Source: Plantago elongata
Taxonomy: Eukaryota > Streptophyta > Magnoliopsida > Lamiales > Plantaginaceae
Direction: 5' to 3'
Length of the DNA stretch: 54,831 nucleotides
Assembly (NCBI GenBank): GCA_036897095.1
Contig: JAYMSP010000381.1
Coordinates: 1 to 54,831 of the forward strand
Shown: positions 34,084 to 44,900 of the stretch, in pieces
How the letters are laid out: each line of letters opens with the position of its first letter
Numbering within the stretch: position 1 is the stretch's first letter
The notes under the pieces: generated by a model
The model's input: the letters and a program-made list of their open reading frames with translations, nothing else
The model's database searches: none
What the model was told of the DNA's origin: nothing
Made by a program: the position numbers and the translations under genes

Positions 34084-35331
34084 TCATCCTGCAGGCTGCA
34101 GCTCCAATGTCAGCTCAGTAGCTTTGGCACTAAACTTTTCACAATCAACAAAGTCCAACAGACGTACAGGGACAACTCCCATTCTTGATCTCACCAAATC
34201 AAACTGGAAAATGTTCTCCTGCATAAAGTTGGTTCCAATCGTGATCGGTGCTCTAGCATTCGAGTTCAACCCTCCGTTCACAATCCCTACACAGAAAGTA
34301 TCATTCCGCGGGTACACCAGTGCATCATAGCCGTATACCGTCCAATTTACACTCCGCTCCTGGAACATGAACTCAATCCTAGGAACTCCTACTCGTGTCG
34401 GTGGCAGGAACCTTCGGTTGAAGCAAAGTTCGTAAGGTGGGACTGACGGAGCTCGAACCACCCCCACCATCTCATGTTCGAAGAACTGGATGAATGGTTG
34501 GTATATCGAGGGGTGTAAGGTTGTGTAGGTTGTGGTGGTGCTGAATGTTGTGAGTAAGGAGGATGTGTTTAAGGGGAGATCTTGGTAGTTTATTCGAAGT
34601 GATTTTACCTGCACGTAGTATTGTCCGCTTGTGCCGACTGTTAGAGGTGTGTAAGTTAATGTTCGTGGTCGTAAATTCGCTGGAATGTTTCCCAAGAGAA
34701 TCGCTCCTTTCTTGTCTGTCGAATCAATCAGGCAGATAGAGAACTGAGGCTGGAACCCGAAATGAGAAGCGAGTTGCAGGGGAAGAGAGACAGGAGTGTG
34801 ACCGAGGCCAGCAACTCCTTGTACGCCTTGAGGGAAAGGACCTTGTAGCAGAGTTGAAGGTGCACATCCAAATAGGAAGCGACGGATAGTAGCCCAACGA
34901 GGTTGTTCAAATGATTGGATCGAAACTGTGTCTATAGCAAGTTCGCTGATGGCCTTTTGTTGAGTGGACGGGTTTGTGATGAGAACTCCACAAGCGTTGT
35001 TTTGGCAGCCGGGAGCAGTGCATTTCCGGCAGTGGTGAACACCTGCTCGAGAACACTCGGTGGAGCGACAGAAGGGGGTGTTGTAGGTCGAAGATGTGTG
35101 GTTTTGGTCGCATGTTGTCCATAGAAATGCACCATTCACATCAAAGAGGAGAGGGACTGAGGTTTGAGGAGTTCCTTTACGGATGTGGATTACGTGAAGG
35201 TTGGTTGCGGGATCTCTTTGTGTTGGTATTACAAGAGTGTTTGGTTTGAAGGCTGCTCGTTGTGCGAGTGTGGGAGAGGAGAAGAGGAACAAGAAGATGA
35301 TGAGAGTAAAGCTGAGAGTTGAAGAAGCCAT
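34084..35331 (-). CDS. secreted EDGP/GIP2-like aspartic-protease-fold protein (xyloglucanase/glucanase inhibitor family), copy 1
   Basis: Intronless, 415 residues, ATG 35331 with a signal peptide (LIIFLFLFSSPTLAQ, cleavage near residue 23). It has the two-lobed pepsin fold of carrot EDGP, tomato XEGIP and tobacco GIP2: SICLID, GNIPANLR, YTPLTVG, CFN, ITIGTNFMQEN and 12 Cys, matching the six disulfides of this group. The first catalytic motif is FDVNG (Asp64, the Thr/Ser of DTG missing) and the second aspartate motif is absent (STTTTYTTLHPSIY). It should therefore be proteolytically inactive. Family members inhibit microbial or endogenous cell-wall glucanases in the apoplast; the target of this copy is unknown. 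It forms a tandem pair with the gene at 36124-37401. Confidence 0.9.
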   Translation of the reverse strand: MASSTLSFTLIIFLFLFSSPTLAQRAAFKPNTLVIPTQRDPATNLHVIHIRKGTPQTSVPLLFDVNGAFLWTTCDQNHTSSTYNTPFCRSTECSRAGVHHCRKCTAPGCQNNACGVLITNPSTQQKAISELAIDTVSIQSFEQPRWATIRRFLFGCAPSTLLQGPFPQGVQGVAGLGHTPVSLPLQLASHFGFQPQFSICLIDSTDKKGAILLGNIPANLRPRTLTYTPLTVGTSGQYYVQVKSLRINYQDLPLNTSSLLTTFSTTTTYTTLHPSIYQPFIQFFEHEMVGVVRAPSVPPYELCFNRRFLPPTRVGVPRIEFMFQERSVNWTVYGYDALVYPRNDTFCVGIVNGGLNSNARAPITIGTNFMQENIFQFDLVRSRMGVVPVRLLDFVDCEKFSAKATELTLELQPAG

Positions 35332-35394
35332 GGTTGTTAAGTTATTTGCTAGGTAGAGTGAGAGAGGTGTTCTGGATACAATTGCAAGGTTTTG

Positions 35395-35401
35395 ATTTAT
35401 A
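35395..35401 (-). promoter_or_regulatory. putative TATA box of inhibitor-like copy 1
   Basis: Minus strand TATAAAT about 65 bases upstream of the start codon, at almost the same distance as the TATA box of copy 2. Confidence 0.55.
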
Positions 35402-36123
35402 GCACAGGATGATTTGTATGTTTCTTGGCATTTTTCATTGGAGTGGTTAAGAGTTACTCTTAATTGTTACTATGACTTATGATTGATGCTTGAGTAAGCC
35501 AATTATTTTCAGCATATTGAGGTTAAAACTGTGATGTTAACAATTTTGGAGGAACTACATTTGGCATAGTTATAATGTCAAGCATGCAGAACTAGACTGG
35601 TGTACACCTCTGAGTGAAGCCTCAACGCTGATATTCGTCGCATCTTGGAGATGATGTATGCAGTTTTGGTTCCATTTATCATAACCATCTTCTGATCTGA
35701 TCCTGCCTTCATCCGAATAGTAACATAAAAGGACACGGTTTGAGTTCTGATCAACTACTCATCTTTATCATCTCGAATGAAGATAACTCTTTAACTTGTT
35801 AGCAATCAAATGGGCTACTGGAAGCTTTTTTGCTTAGCACTAACAGAAGCTGATTCTGAGACCATGCTTCACTGTTGATATTAGAAAGGATCGGGTTTCT
35901 GGGCTGATAGTTAACGAATTTGTGAACTTTTTCGATCCTGTAGATTTTAATAGTCCAGTATGTTATTAGTATTTCTTGCTGAACCGAGACAGTTGGCGAA
36001 GTTGAAATCCAAAGATTCACCATGGCAAAAGTTATTAATAAGTACTTTTACATCACAGGCAGCATATGCTACATAGATTACAAACTGGTAAGTACATACA
36101 TAGCTACACTATTCATAACACCT
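35402..36123. other. spacer between the tandem inhibitor-like genes
   Basis: About 0.7 kb containing the upstream region of copy 1 and the 3' region of copy 2. No gene or clear repeat was seen. Confidence 0.5.
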
Positions 36124-37401
36124 TTAGTCATCTATTTCATCCAGAAACTCCAGTGGCAGCTCAGGCTCAGTGGTGATGTTCAAGCTAGAACAGCGAACAT
36201 TCTCGGTCAGATTCGAAGGGACGAACCCGAACCTGGATGTCACGAAATCGAAGTGGAAAAGGCTATTCTCCAACTGATAAGCTCCAATGGTGATCGGTGA
36301 TCGAGTATTAGATCCTCCATCCACAAATGCTAAGCAAGACACGTTAGGCCGGACTGGCACCAATGCGTCGTATCCGTAGATTGTCCAACTAACATTTCTG
36401 TTCTGGAAAACGAACTCAATGTCTGGTATCCCAGCTGGTCCTGATGGCAGTGTTGTGGCATTAAAACATAGGCCGAAGGGCGATACTGCTTGAGCTTGAG
36501 GCACACCACTGGTCTGGTTGGCGAAAAACTGGCTGAGGGTTTGGTATATCGAATGGTGCAAAACTGTGTAAGGGGACGTCGTGCTGATGGTTGTTCCGGC
36601 AAAGCCCCTTGTGGTTGAGAGTAGAGAGGTGTTGAACGGGACATATTTTTTGCTGATCCTGATTGCGCTTACGAGTACATGGTATTCACCATTTGCACCG
36701 ATGGTTAACGGGGTGTAAGTAAGGTTTCGGACTCGAAAGTTTGCTGGAATGTTTCCGAAGAAAATTCCCCCGCTATCCTGTTCGGAGCGAGACAGGCACA
36801 TGGCGAATTGAGGCTGGAAACCGAAATGAGAAGCTAGTTGTAATGGAAGAGCAATCGGAGTGTGTCCAAGTCCTGCGATGCCACGAACTCCTTGCGGGAG
36901 CGGTCCTTGTAACAACGACGAAGGCGCACAAGCAAATAGAAAATGGCGATTGGTAGCCCATCTCGATCCTTCAGCTGACTGGATTGAGACTGCGTCCATA
37001 GCAAGTTCACTCATAGCGTTCCTCCTCGTCAATGGGTTTGTAGCAATTAAGCCACATGTGTTGTTATGGCAGCCAGGACGGACCGGAGAAGGGCACTTAT
37101 GGCAGTAGTGAACGCCTGCACGAGAGCACTGGCTGGAGTGGCAGATGGGAGCGTTGTAAGTCGAAGATGTGTAGTTTTGGTCACACGTAACCCATAGTAA
37201 ACCACCATTCACATCAACGAGGAATGGGATTGAGATTCGGGGAGTTCTTTTACGGATGTGGGTAACGTGAAGGCTAGTTGCAGCATCTTTCCACGTTTGT
37301 AGAACGAGAGAGTTTGGCTTGAAGGAAGCTTGATTCGAATCTTGTGCAAGACAAGAGCTGATGAAGATGATGAGCAGAAGAAAGATGAGAGTTGAAGACA
37401 T
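36124..37401 (-). CDS. secreted EDGP/GIP2-like aspartic-protease-fold protein, copy 2
   Basis: Intronless, 425 residues from ATG 37401 (protein begins MSSTLIFLLL, signal peptide to about residue 19). The frame is open 47 codons further upstream but without an ATG, so that extension is not used. The organisation is as in copy 1: DVNG replaces the first DTG (Asp63), the second active-site Asp is missing (TTISTTSPYTVLHHSIY), and the mature part has 12 Cys at the same places. It differs from copy 1 in an acidic C-terminus ending EFLDEIDD and in extra N-glycosylation sequons (for example NYTSS, NVSW, NVSC). Same orientation and about 0.8 kb from copy 1, consistent with tandem duplication followed by clear divergence. 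Confidence 0.9.
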   Translation of the reverse strand: MSSTLIFLLLIIFISSCLAQDSNQASFKPNSLVLQTWKDAATSLHVTHIRKRTPRISIPFLVDVNGGLLWVTCDQNYTSSTYNAPICHSSQCSRAGVHYCHKCPSPVRPGCHNNTCGLIATNPLTRRNAMSELAMDAVSIQSAEGSRWATNRHFLFACAPSSLLQGPLPQGVRGIAGLGHTPIALPLQLASHFGFQPQFAMCLSRSEQDSGGIFFGNIPANFRVRNLTYTPLTIGANGEYHVLVSAIRISKKYVPFNTSLLSTTRGFAGTTISTTSPYTVLHHSIYQTLSQFFANQTSGVPQAQAVSPFGLCFNATTLPSGPAGIPDIEFVFQNRNVSWTIYGYDALVPVRPNVSCLAFVDGGSNTRSPITIGAYQLENSLFHFDFVTSRFGFVPSNLTENVRCSSLNITTEPELPLEFLDEIDD

Positions 37402-37466
37402 GTCTGTTTGGTTCTTGAATAGGATGAAACTGATGGTTTGTGGCAATTTGTATGCAATTGCAGGGA

Positions 37467-37474
37467 TATATATA
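37467..37474 (-). promoter_or_regulatory. putative TATA box of inhibitor-like copy 2
   Basis: Minus strand TATATATA about 66-73 bases upstream of the start codon. Confidence 0.55.
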
Positions 37475-39698
37475 GGATGAGAAGAGAGGTGGATGATATC
37501 TGTATTTCCATTAAGGGGTGATGTTCGTGCTTTTTTTGGCAAAGTTCATCTTTAATGATGTATAATTAGCATGTTTGGAAGCCACTTTTGGTATCAGAAG
37601 TCAAAAACAGGGGATGTTCCTCACTTACACTGACGTGAACAAAGTACATTTGGCATGTATTTAATGCATCAATAGAGAGGTGTAAATCTTACTGAGGTGT
37701 ATTTATAGGACTATCGATTAAGCTAAAGTACTAGTACTCTGGTTTGCTCTAGAGTCTAGTCCAAAGATACTTTGCTTTTCTTTCTCTCCATGCCTATCTG
37801 ATCTTTGGATGATGTAGTCTGTTTTAGATCTTTTGCTTTTCTTCATGTTCATCTTCTGATCTGGTCTGCGTGTATCACATTCCAGAAAACCAGGGCTTGT
37901 TGCCTTGTTTTAATAGTGAGTTTTTCTCATGCATATCGCATTTGACAACTCATAGATCCAAATTAATCATCTTTTGCTATCTCTAACCTTGATAGTTGTC
38001 TGAATTACCACAAGGGAATTGCAACTTCGTGTCGCTTTAAACATTGTCAAGAAGAAGCTTTCGTTGGATTTGTTGGAGCGGTCTTAATTCGCAGCCAATA
38101 TCAAGTCGAATAAGTACCTGATAGTACAAGCTAACTAAGAACAACAAAAAGAACGTGACATAAAAACCAGAAGAAACACAGACAGCCATGAAAAATGTCA
38201 AGCAGACGTTTCAATGAAGTTATGGAGAAAAGCAATATGCTGTAAACATAACGCCATAAAGGAGAAATTTTGATGACAGAGTACGGAGAAAAGCAGAACC
38301 CGTAAACATAATGCCATAAAGAAGCAGTAAGGAGTGGCAAAGGAATTAATGCTCCTGAAATTTTTCAATATGGTCAATTAACGAATTATCAGAACAATAG
38401 ATCATGGCTACCAAAGCATGCAAACATGAATTGAATATACGATCTAAGGTTAGTTCTTCAAGGGAAGGGTTCTTCATTCCTGACTAATAAGTTCGCCACT
38501 ATCCTCAAATCAATTTAAAGACCCCTCAAAGCCCCAGAGAGGGGGTAAAACTAGATATATTTAGCACAAATAGTATCATAAATTGATATGGGTTTCATTA
38601 ATTCTTCCAGGAACTCAAAAATGCAAATAATTCTTAACTGGTCACTGTGAATCAGTTTTCAAAATTTATTGGAGATGATAATCCTAGTCTAACGAAGATA
38701 AAGCTCATCGATTTCTGCAGCAGAATAAGAAACAAACAAAGGCAGAATCCAATGCTCACCATACCGAAGAGGCTAATCAGAGATAACAATCCTAGACAAT
38801 GAAGAAGCCAAGCTAATCAACACAATCGTAATTCAAAATCAGTTCTGTCAACAAGTATAAACTAAAGACTATTTTCATCCAAGATTTCAAAATCAAGTTA
38901 ATAAGTTAAATAAATGTATGCGCAAAAACTCAAGTCACATCCCAATAAAAATTCCGCGGCACCTCACTATAGTCTATAATAATCAACAAAGCACAAATTC
39001 AAGATGCATTTCATTAACCATTACAAAAACATGCTGAAATTCACCTGATCAATAGGACAAAGATGCAAATACTCCTTGCAGGCACATGAACAGCTGAACT
39101 ATATTCAGTGAATATTACTAGTGAGCCTAATCAAGTTCCCAGAAGTTGATGAGTTTCAGCAACAAACCAGAGACAGTGGTCTTAGTCTAAATATAAACAA
39201 TGCTCAATCATTTTTGCGTACATGTAGAATATAATCCAACAAATATGAAATGTGGACTCATAATCCATAACCAATTTTGTAGGGTTTTTCATTGCACTTA
39301 ACTCTTTTTTCAACACATAGATTTCACTTCATTTTTTCTACAGAGAGAAAATCAAGCTCACAGTTTACAAAAAATCAAGCTCAAATAACAGCCAAACCTT
39401 TATAATCGTTGTGGCAGCTAATTCTATCAACAAGTATAAATCTTGATTAATTTCATCCAAGTTCCAACAAATCAATGTGACAAAATTTGATTCAAAATGC
39501 AGCAAAGTTCCCAATGCTCACAATCACAAAGATGCAAAGTGTCATCAATCTCAGCATAACAAAATTTGCCAAAACCAGAAACACAGGATTCAGTCAACAG
39601 AGCCCAAACTTTTATTGTATTCCATCTACACATCGAAAACGAAGTTAACAAGTTACAATAAATAAATACACAAAAATCGAGTCCGCAAACCAACCTCA
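37475..39698. other. intergenic with short diverged duplications
   Basis: No gene is recognised in this 2.2 kb. At 38221-38264 and 38282-38326 a block containing GGAGAAAAGCA and GTAAACATAA(C/T)GCCATAAA is repeated. A second diverged pair is near 38840-38925 and 39425-39680 (ATCAACAAGTATAAA, TTTCATCCAAG, AAGTTAA(T/C)AAGTTA). The right end should contain the 3' UTR of the isomerase gene. Confidence 0.5.
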
Positions 39699-40523
39699 TC
39701 ACTTGTTCTTAACAGTGACACCATCTCCCCCAGCAATAATAACCGCGGTAGTCATCCCCAAAAACAACCCATGCTCCACTACCCCCTCAAACGCCAAAAT
39801 CTCCTTCCCAGCAGCAAACGAATCCCTAATCGGAGTCTTAAAATACAAATCCACAATGTAATTCGAATTATCCGTCACATATGGCTTCCCGTCCGCATCC
39901 ACTCTCAGCTTCGCCTCCACACCTTCCTCCTTAAACAGCCCCTCCAGCCTCACCAAATTATACTTCCAGCAGAACTGCACAACCTCCACCGGCATCGCCA
40001 ACCCCGACCCTCCCAGCCCACTCACCAGCTTCGAATCGTCCACCACCACCACGAACTTATCCGACGCCGCCTCCACCATCTTCTCCCTCAGAAGAGCTCC
40101 TCCACGGCCCTTGACGAGGTCGAGATTCGGATCGACCTCGTCGGCTCCGTCGATCGCGAGGTCGAGGTGAGGGTGAGTGTCGAGAGTAGCGAGAGGGATG
40201 TTGAGAGACAACGCCTGCTCGTACGTGCGCTTGGAGGTGGGGACGCCGACTATGTTGGTTAGGGCACCGGATTGGATGAGGAAGCCGAGCTTGTCGACGA
40301 CGAAGGCGGCGGTGGAGCCGGTGCCGAGGCCGAGGACCATGCCGGATTTGACGTAGTCGACGGCCTTGTCGGCGGCGAGCTTTTTGAGGTCGTCTTGGGT
40401 GAGGACGGGGGCGGAGGCGGAGATTGAGAATTTGGAGGGGGAGTGGCGGCGAGAGGAGAGGGAGTTGCGGTGGCGGAGGGTGGAGAGGGTGGTGGGAGAG
40501 AGGAAGGATAATGTGGCGGCCAT
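39699..40523 (-). CDS. RPI3: ribose-5-phosphate isomerase A, chloroplastic
   Basis: Intronless, 274 residues, ATG 40523. It interconverts ribose-5-phosphate and ribulose-5-phosphate in the Calvin cycle and the plastid oxidative pentose-phosphate pathway. The first 35-40 residues are Ser/Thr/Arg-rich with almost no acidic residues (SLSSRRHSPSKFSISASA), a typical plastid transit peptide. The mature part has the RpiA motifs: GLGTGSTAAF (phosphate loop), VGVPTSKRTYEQA, DLAIDGADEVDP with active-site aspartates, KGRGGALLREK with the catalytic Lys, and VVDDSKLV. Length matches Arabidopsis RPI3 (At3g04790, 276 residues from memory). The coding region is GC-rich compared with its flanks. A Stowaway MITE lies 374 bp upstream. 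No lesion is visible. Confidence 0.97.
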   Translation of the reverse strand: MAATLSFLSPTTLSTLRHRNSLSSRRHSPSKFSISASAPVLTQDDLKKLAADKAVDYVKSGMVLGLGTGSTAAFVVDKLGFLIQSGALTNIVGVPTSKRTYEQALSLNIPLATLDTHPHLDLAIDGADEVDPNLDLVKGRGGALLREKMVEAASDKFVVVVDDSKLVSGLGGSGLAMPVEVVQFCWKYNLVRLEGLFKEEGVEAKLRVDADGKPYVTDNSNYIVDLYFKTPIRDSFAAGKEILAFEGVVEHGLFLGMTTAVIIAGGDGVTVKNK

Positions 40524-40655
40524 GGATGGGGATTGGGAGGTTGGAGGGAGATTGGGAGTGTGTGTTTCTCAGTCGTCTCTCACCTAACTCTTGATGGAGG
40601 AGTCGACTAGTAGTGTAGTTTAGTTGGTTGATGATGATCGAGTTTTCGATTTTGG

Positions 40656-40663
40656 CTTTTATA
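40656..40663 (-). promoter_or_regulatory. putative TATA box of the ribose-5-phosphate isomerase gene
   Basis: Minus strand TATAAAAG about 135 bases upstream of the start codon, which would give a 5' UTR of roughly 100 bases. Confidence 0.5.
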
Positions 40664-40896
40664 TGTATCTATCTCATCCAAATGTAGCAATGTTGTGTGG
40701 AGAATATGCCCATGGGGCAACATAGTGAAACTGAAACTCCACCCAATTTAAGTTTTAACATTTCTCAACCTTTCCTTCTTCCTTTACACTAGATTTCATA
40801 ATTTTACGGATGAAAGAGAATATTAGAGGATTATAGTTGAATAATATTGTTCTAATAAACAAAATATTCAGTCTAAACACATTAAGCAATCTTATA

Positions 40897-41141
40897 CTTC
40901 CTCCGATCCGGATTATATTTTTCAGTTGACTTTTTACGGTCAAATTTTATCAACTTTAATTACAAATTAATTTTAAACCGTAAATGTAAAATATACTATA
41001 TAATGAAAATTTAGCCCTTAAAGTTTCATTATATAAGAAAAATAAATCTTTTACATTTACAGTTTAAAATTAATCCGTAATCTAAGTTGAAATTGTTTTA
41101 CTGTAAAAAGTTTTGAAAAACTTAATCCAAAGTAGAGGGAG
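40897..41141. mobile_element. Stowaway-type MITE, near-complete hairpin
   Basis: The 245-bp element is flanked by TA on both sides (40895-40896, 41142-41143). Ends are CTTCCTCC (left) and CTCCCTCT (right, reverse complement), the CTCCCTCCGT-type Stowaway signature. The two halves are inverted copies along almost the whole length (for example GGATTAATTTTAAACTGTAA against AAATTAATTTTAAACCGTAA), so it would fold into one long hairpin. It lies upstream of the isomerase gene. Confidence 0.85.
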
Positions 41142-41143
41142 TA

Positions 41144-41951
41144 ATTTTTGTAGTTGTCAACTGAAATTTACTAAATTGCATTAAACTAAATGAAATTGAA
41201 ATATAATATAAATAATAATTAAGCATAGATGAATTGAATTTAAATTGAAGAGAACACAACATAACTAAGTTAAATTAACTTTTGATTGATTTTGACAAAA
41301 AAATTAAGAGAAATGTAAATAAAATATAAAATATGTGAATAATGTAATAAAGCGAGAAACTAATCTACTAATAAACAATCTCCAAATAATTCATTTAGAG
41401 AAACAGATCTATTTTCAAGAAAATCATCGATGTTATCAATCGTTCTTAATATTAACGTTTTTTCATATTACAAAAGAACATGATTCCATTAACAATATAG
41501 ACATTTTGATCAATGGCATGCACATATTTATCAACTCTTTTGAATCTATCAATCGGTTGGTTTTTTTTTTTTTTTGATGTATTTTGAATAATGATCCGCA
41601 ATTGAGTATCCTTTCACTTTCAGGTTTAAATGAAGTATAGTAGTACTACATTACAACCAAAAACATACATAGACCAGAAATGCAGGATCTATTGAGAGGA
41701 CTTTTTGCGTCCAGGTCACGAATTTAAGGAGTATACATGGGAGCAGTGTCTATTCATATACAAAGGAACTAGCAACTGACTCGTTAATCACATACTTTCA
41801 TCCCAAAAAAAATTCCTTTCACTGAATCTATCATGCAACCAAACTTGGAAAAGAGATGGTCAGGAAAATCAAGAGTGTAAAACAGTCTCCTCACTTAATG
41901 TCACATCTCAAAGCAGATAGATAACAACAAATTTTCTCCTGTGGCACGGTC
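41144..41951. other. intergenic between the isomerase promoter and the ARPC2A 3' end
   Basis: AT-rich, with another MITE-like patch at about 41150-41280 (ACTGAAATT, GAGAACACAAC) resembling the element at 1787-1925, and a 16-base T run ending near 41572. No gene seen. The right end should hold the ARPC2A 3' UTR. Confidence 0.45.
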
Positions 41952-44900
41952 TCATCTTGAATTTCTGCTTCCCCGTCCATCCTTCATGCTCTGCAGGTAT
42001 ATATAATAATCCAAAAGTAAAAGAGTTCAGAAAATATCCCTCCATACATGAAAGGCAAAAGACGAGAAAGAGTATCAGGGTTGGACATGCATTCATGGCG
42101 TACCAATCGTTTAAAAGATCCGCTTAGTGCAGCTTTATTCGCCTGCTCTGAATCTGGTTTAGCACGATCCAAAGCCTAGATGCAAGAAAAAGATGTTCAT
42201 GTCATACTTCTGCAGGTTTAATTTTGGAAATGAAAGAAAAATACCAGATTACCAGGTGCCCAAGAAACATATAGTATATCAATAAGATTATATAGGGGGG
42301 GGTGTCCTCAGAATTTGCCAAGTCATGGGCATGGCTAATTCTCCCTATGGGAGACTAGATTCATAAATAACTAGATTAAGTACGAGATGTTGCTCTCTGG
42401 TGATCAACTTGCAGATTTCCGTATGGTGAAAGGATCATGACTCTTGATAGTTTAGCTTTTACATAATCAAGTAAACAACCTGACTCCAACAGTCCAATAG
42501 AACTTGTGGCTTTTTTATAGTGAGAGCAGGGAAGATAGTCTTCATAAAGCTGATTATAAATTCTATTTCTGCTGACAATAATTTACAGAATCAAATTTTG
42601 GAAATCTGGATTTTAGATCATTAGTTAGGTGTTATCACTTCTAGAACACACTTGCAAATAAAAACTGATAACTTTTCACAACTCAAAACTCATTTTTATC
42701 TGCTTCTGCTTATCTGAGCTATCAGAAACACACACTAAACAGAAATCCGGAACTTTGGGAGGGTCCAATCTTTTTAGCCACATCAATATAACTCTAATGA
42801 CTTGTGGCTATTTATTGTTGCTATAGGCTATTCAGTTAGCATCAGAGAATAAGGTAAATGCATTATATTAGAGGGCAATAATGCCAACAGCACGAGGATT
42901 GGAGAGATTATTCAAATGAATTTTGGAGACTCAAGCTTAGGAGAATTAAACCAGATATAACTGAACAGTGAAGGCAAAAAATAACAAAGCATGTCGATAG
43001 ACTGGGAGGCGTTCATAATTTCATATATTCACATGTTGTAAGGCGGTATAGGTTCCATTAAAAAGGTCCAGCATTTGATAAAACTCTTCAATAATAGTTA
43101 TTCTGGTAACAAAAATTGTCTGCACATTATCCTCCATGCATTAAGGAACCCATTCAGTCTCAGTAGTCTGGATTTATTTTAATTTATTTTTTGTTATTTG
43201 AGAGGTAATTTCATGCATATGTACAGGAAAAATACAAGATATTTGGCTAGTAACATCAGCAATGGCTTACTGGTTACCACTTGCCACACTAAAAAAGAAG
43301 TTATGATTAAGAATCAGAATGGCATCAATGACTCACCTCTATCAGTGATTCTACCCGACGTCTCATTCGAGTGTGCATGAAGCCCTCTGAGCACTGTTAA
43401 AAAATAATAATGTTTGTGTTCATGTGACAAAGATGAATTGGTCAGCAAAAAAATAAACTCAATGCCTGAGAGAAAGAAAATTTGTTTTATTAATTCACGA
43501 TGCCAAGCTTTGTAATCAACTTGCTCAAGCAGGACTAACTCGGCCACTTCAAATATTAGGAGCATTATAGAAAACAGCAACACTTATTATGACGGCTAAG
43601 CTTCTCACCTTGACATGATAACTCACATACGCATGAAAAGTAGATAAGCTCCAAACAGTTCTGTCCAGCTTTCTGCCTTCCACGTGGCGTGGGTAAATAA
43701 CTGTCCATCCAAGCATGGTGAGTTCATGGCGGACAGAAAATTTTAGGCTAAATGTCTAATTATCAATTTGAATCTAAAGAACATAATTACCAAAACTGAC
43801 AAATCCAGAATTTGCTGATAATGCTTCATCAGAAGCTGCTTTTAATTCTTCAGGGGGTGTAGGGGACCACAAACAAGGAGGGGCACTGCTAAGTCCAGCA
43901 GTTCGCCTGGCTTCTACAAATTCCTGAATTATAGTACAGTAAAAATCAAAATATGATGCACATGAAACAGGGAAGTGGGGACATGAAGTGCAAAGGACGT
44001 TAACTTGGTTTTGCTGGCTAATGTTACCACTGCGAATTTCTCCATTTAATAATCCTTTTTCGAGAAAAGCAAGAGCTCCAAGTTTGGAGTGACGGCAAAC
44101 AGAACATTGCCCAAAAGTTAAATGAAGTATCAAAACTTCCAGAGATTCAATTCCACGTACCTGAAGGAAAGAGGTTGCAAGAGCTGTATCTATGGAATCC
44201 TTGAAGCGCATAGGGAAAATAACAGTCACCTTGTCTGCCTGCAACAATTGTAATATGCAATTAACTTGATGTATAAGTGACAACGAAGCGCAGCTCAGTT
44301 CGTAAAAGGCTTCACCTCCAACCAATATGTTGGGGGTTCGAGTCAACCTTTAGTCGTTTCAAAAAAAAAAAAACTTGATGTACTAGTGGGGGAGGACAAC
44401 TACCTTAAGTTAAGGAAGCACAAGGTCATCCAAAATTATACACAATTAATACAAAACTGAAGCATTTGCAAGCTAGATAAAATTTTCCTTCATGTTTCCA
44501 CTTTCCATAGTTGCGACAGTTCCTTTAAGGAGGCTTACAACAGTATAGTACTGCTATAGAAATAAAAGAAAGTACTCCCAGCCGAAACTGCACTTAATTT
44601 ATATCCATTGTCACTTAAAAATAAAAAATAAATCATTAGAAGTTAATGTTGTAAGGTATTAGAATTATTTTTTCGTTATTTTTAATGCTGTTCGTAAAGG
44701 GGCTACAAATAGTAATTAGGTGCTGTTTCAGCAACAACAGAGGATGGATATGTTTGAATTGTTTACATCATGAAGGATAATCATCCATTTCTATATAAGC
44801 TTCCAACAGGAGTCTATTGCTGAGTTTAAGGAATGATGTTAAGAAAAGGCAAGTGGGTTACCATCTAAACAGAGAAGGAGAAAAAGTTGTAACTGGGGTA

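Noticed and set aside
37402..37542. 47-codon upstream extension of inhibitor-like copy 2
   Set aside because: No ATG in frame; the internal ATG at 37401 is followed directly by a good signal peptide and preceded by a TATA box.
39771..40262. 163-codon plus-strand frame opposite the isomerase
   Set aside because: It is the complement of a well-supported RPI coding region and has low-complexity Arg/His-rich composition.
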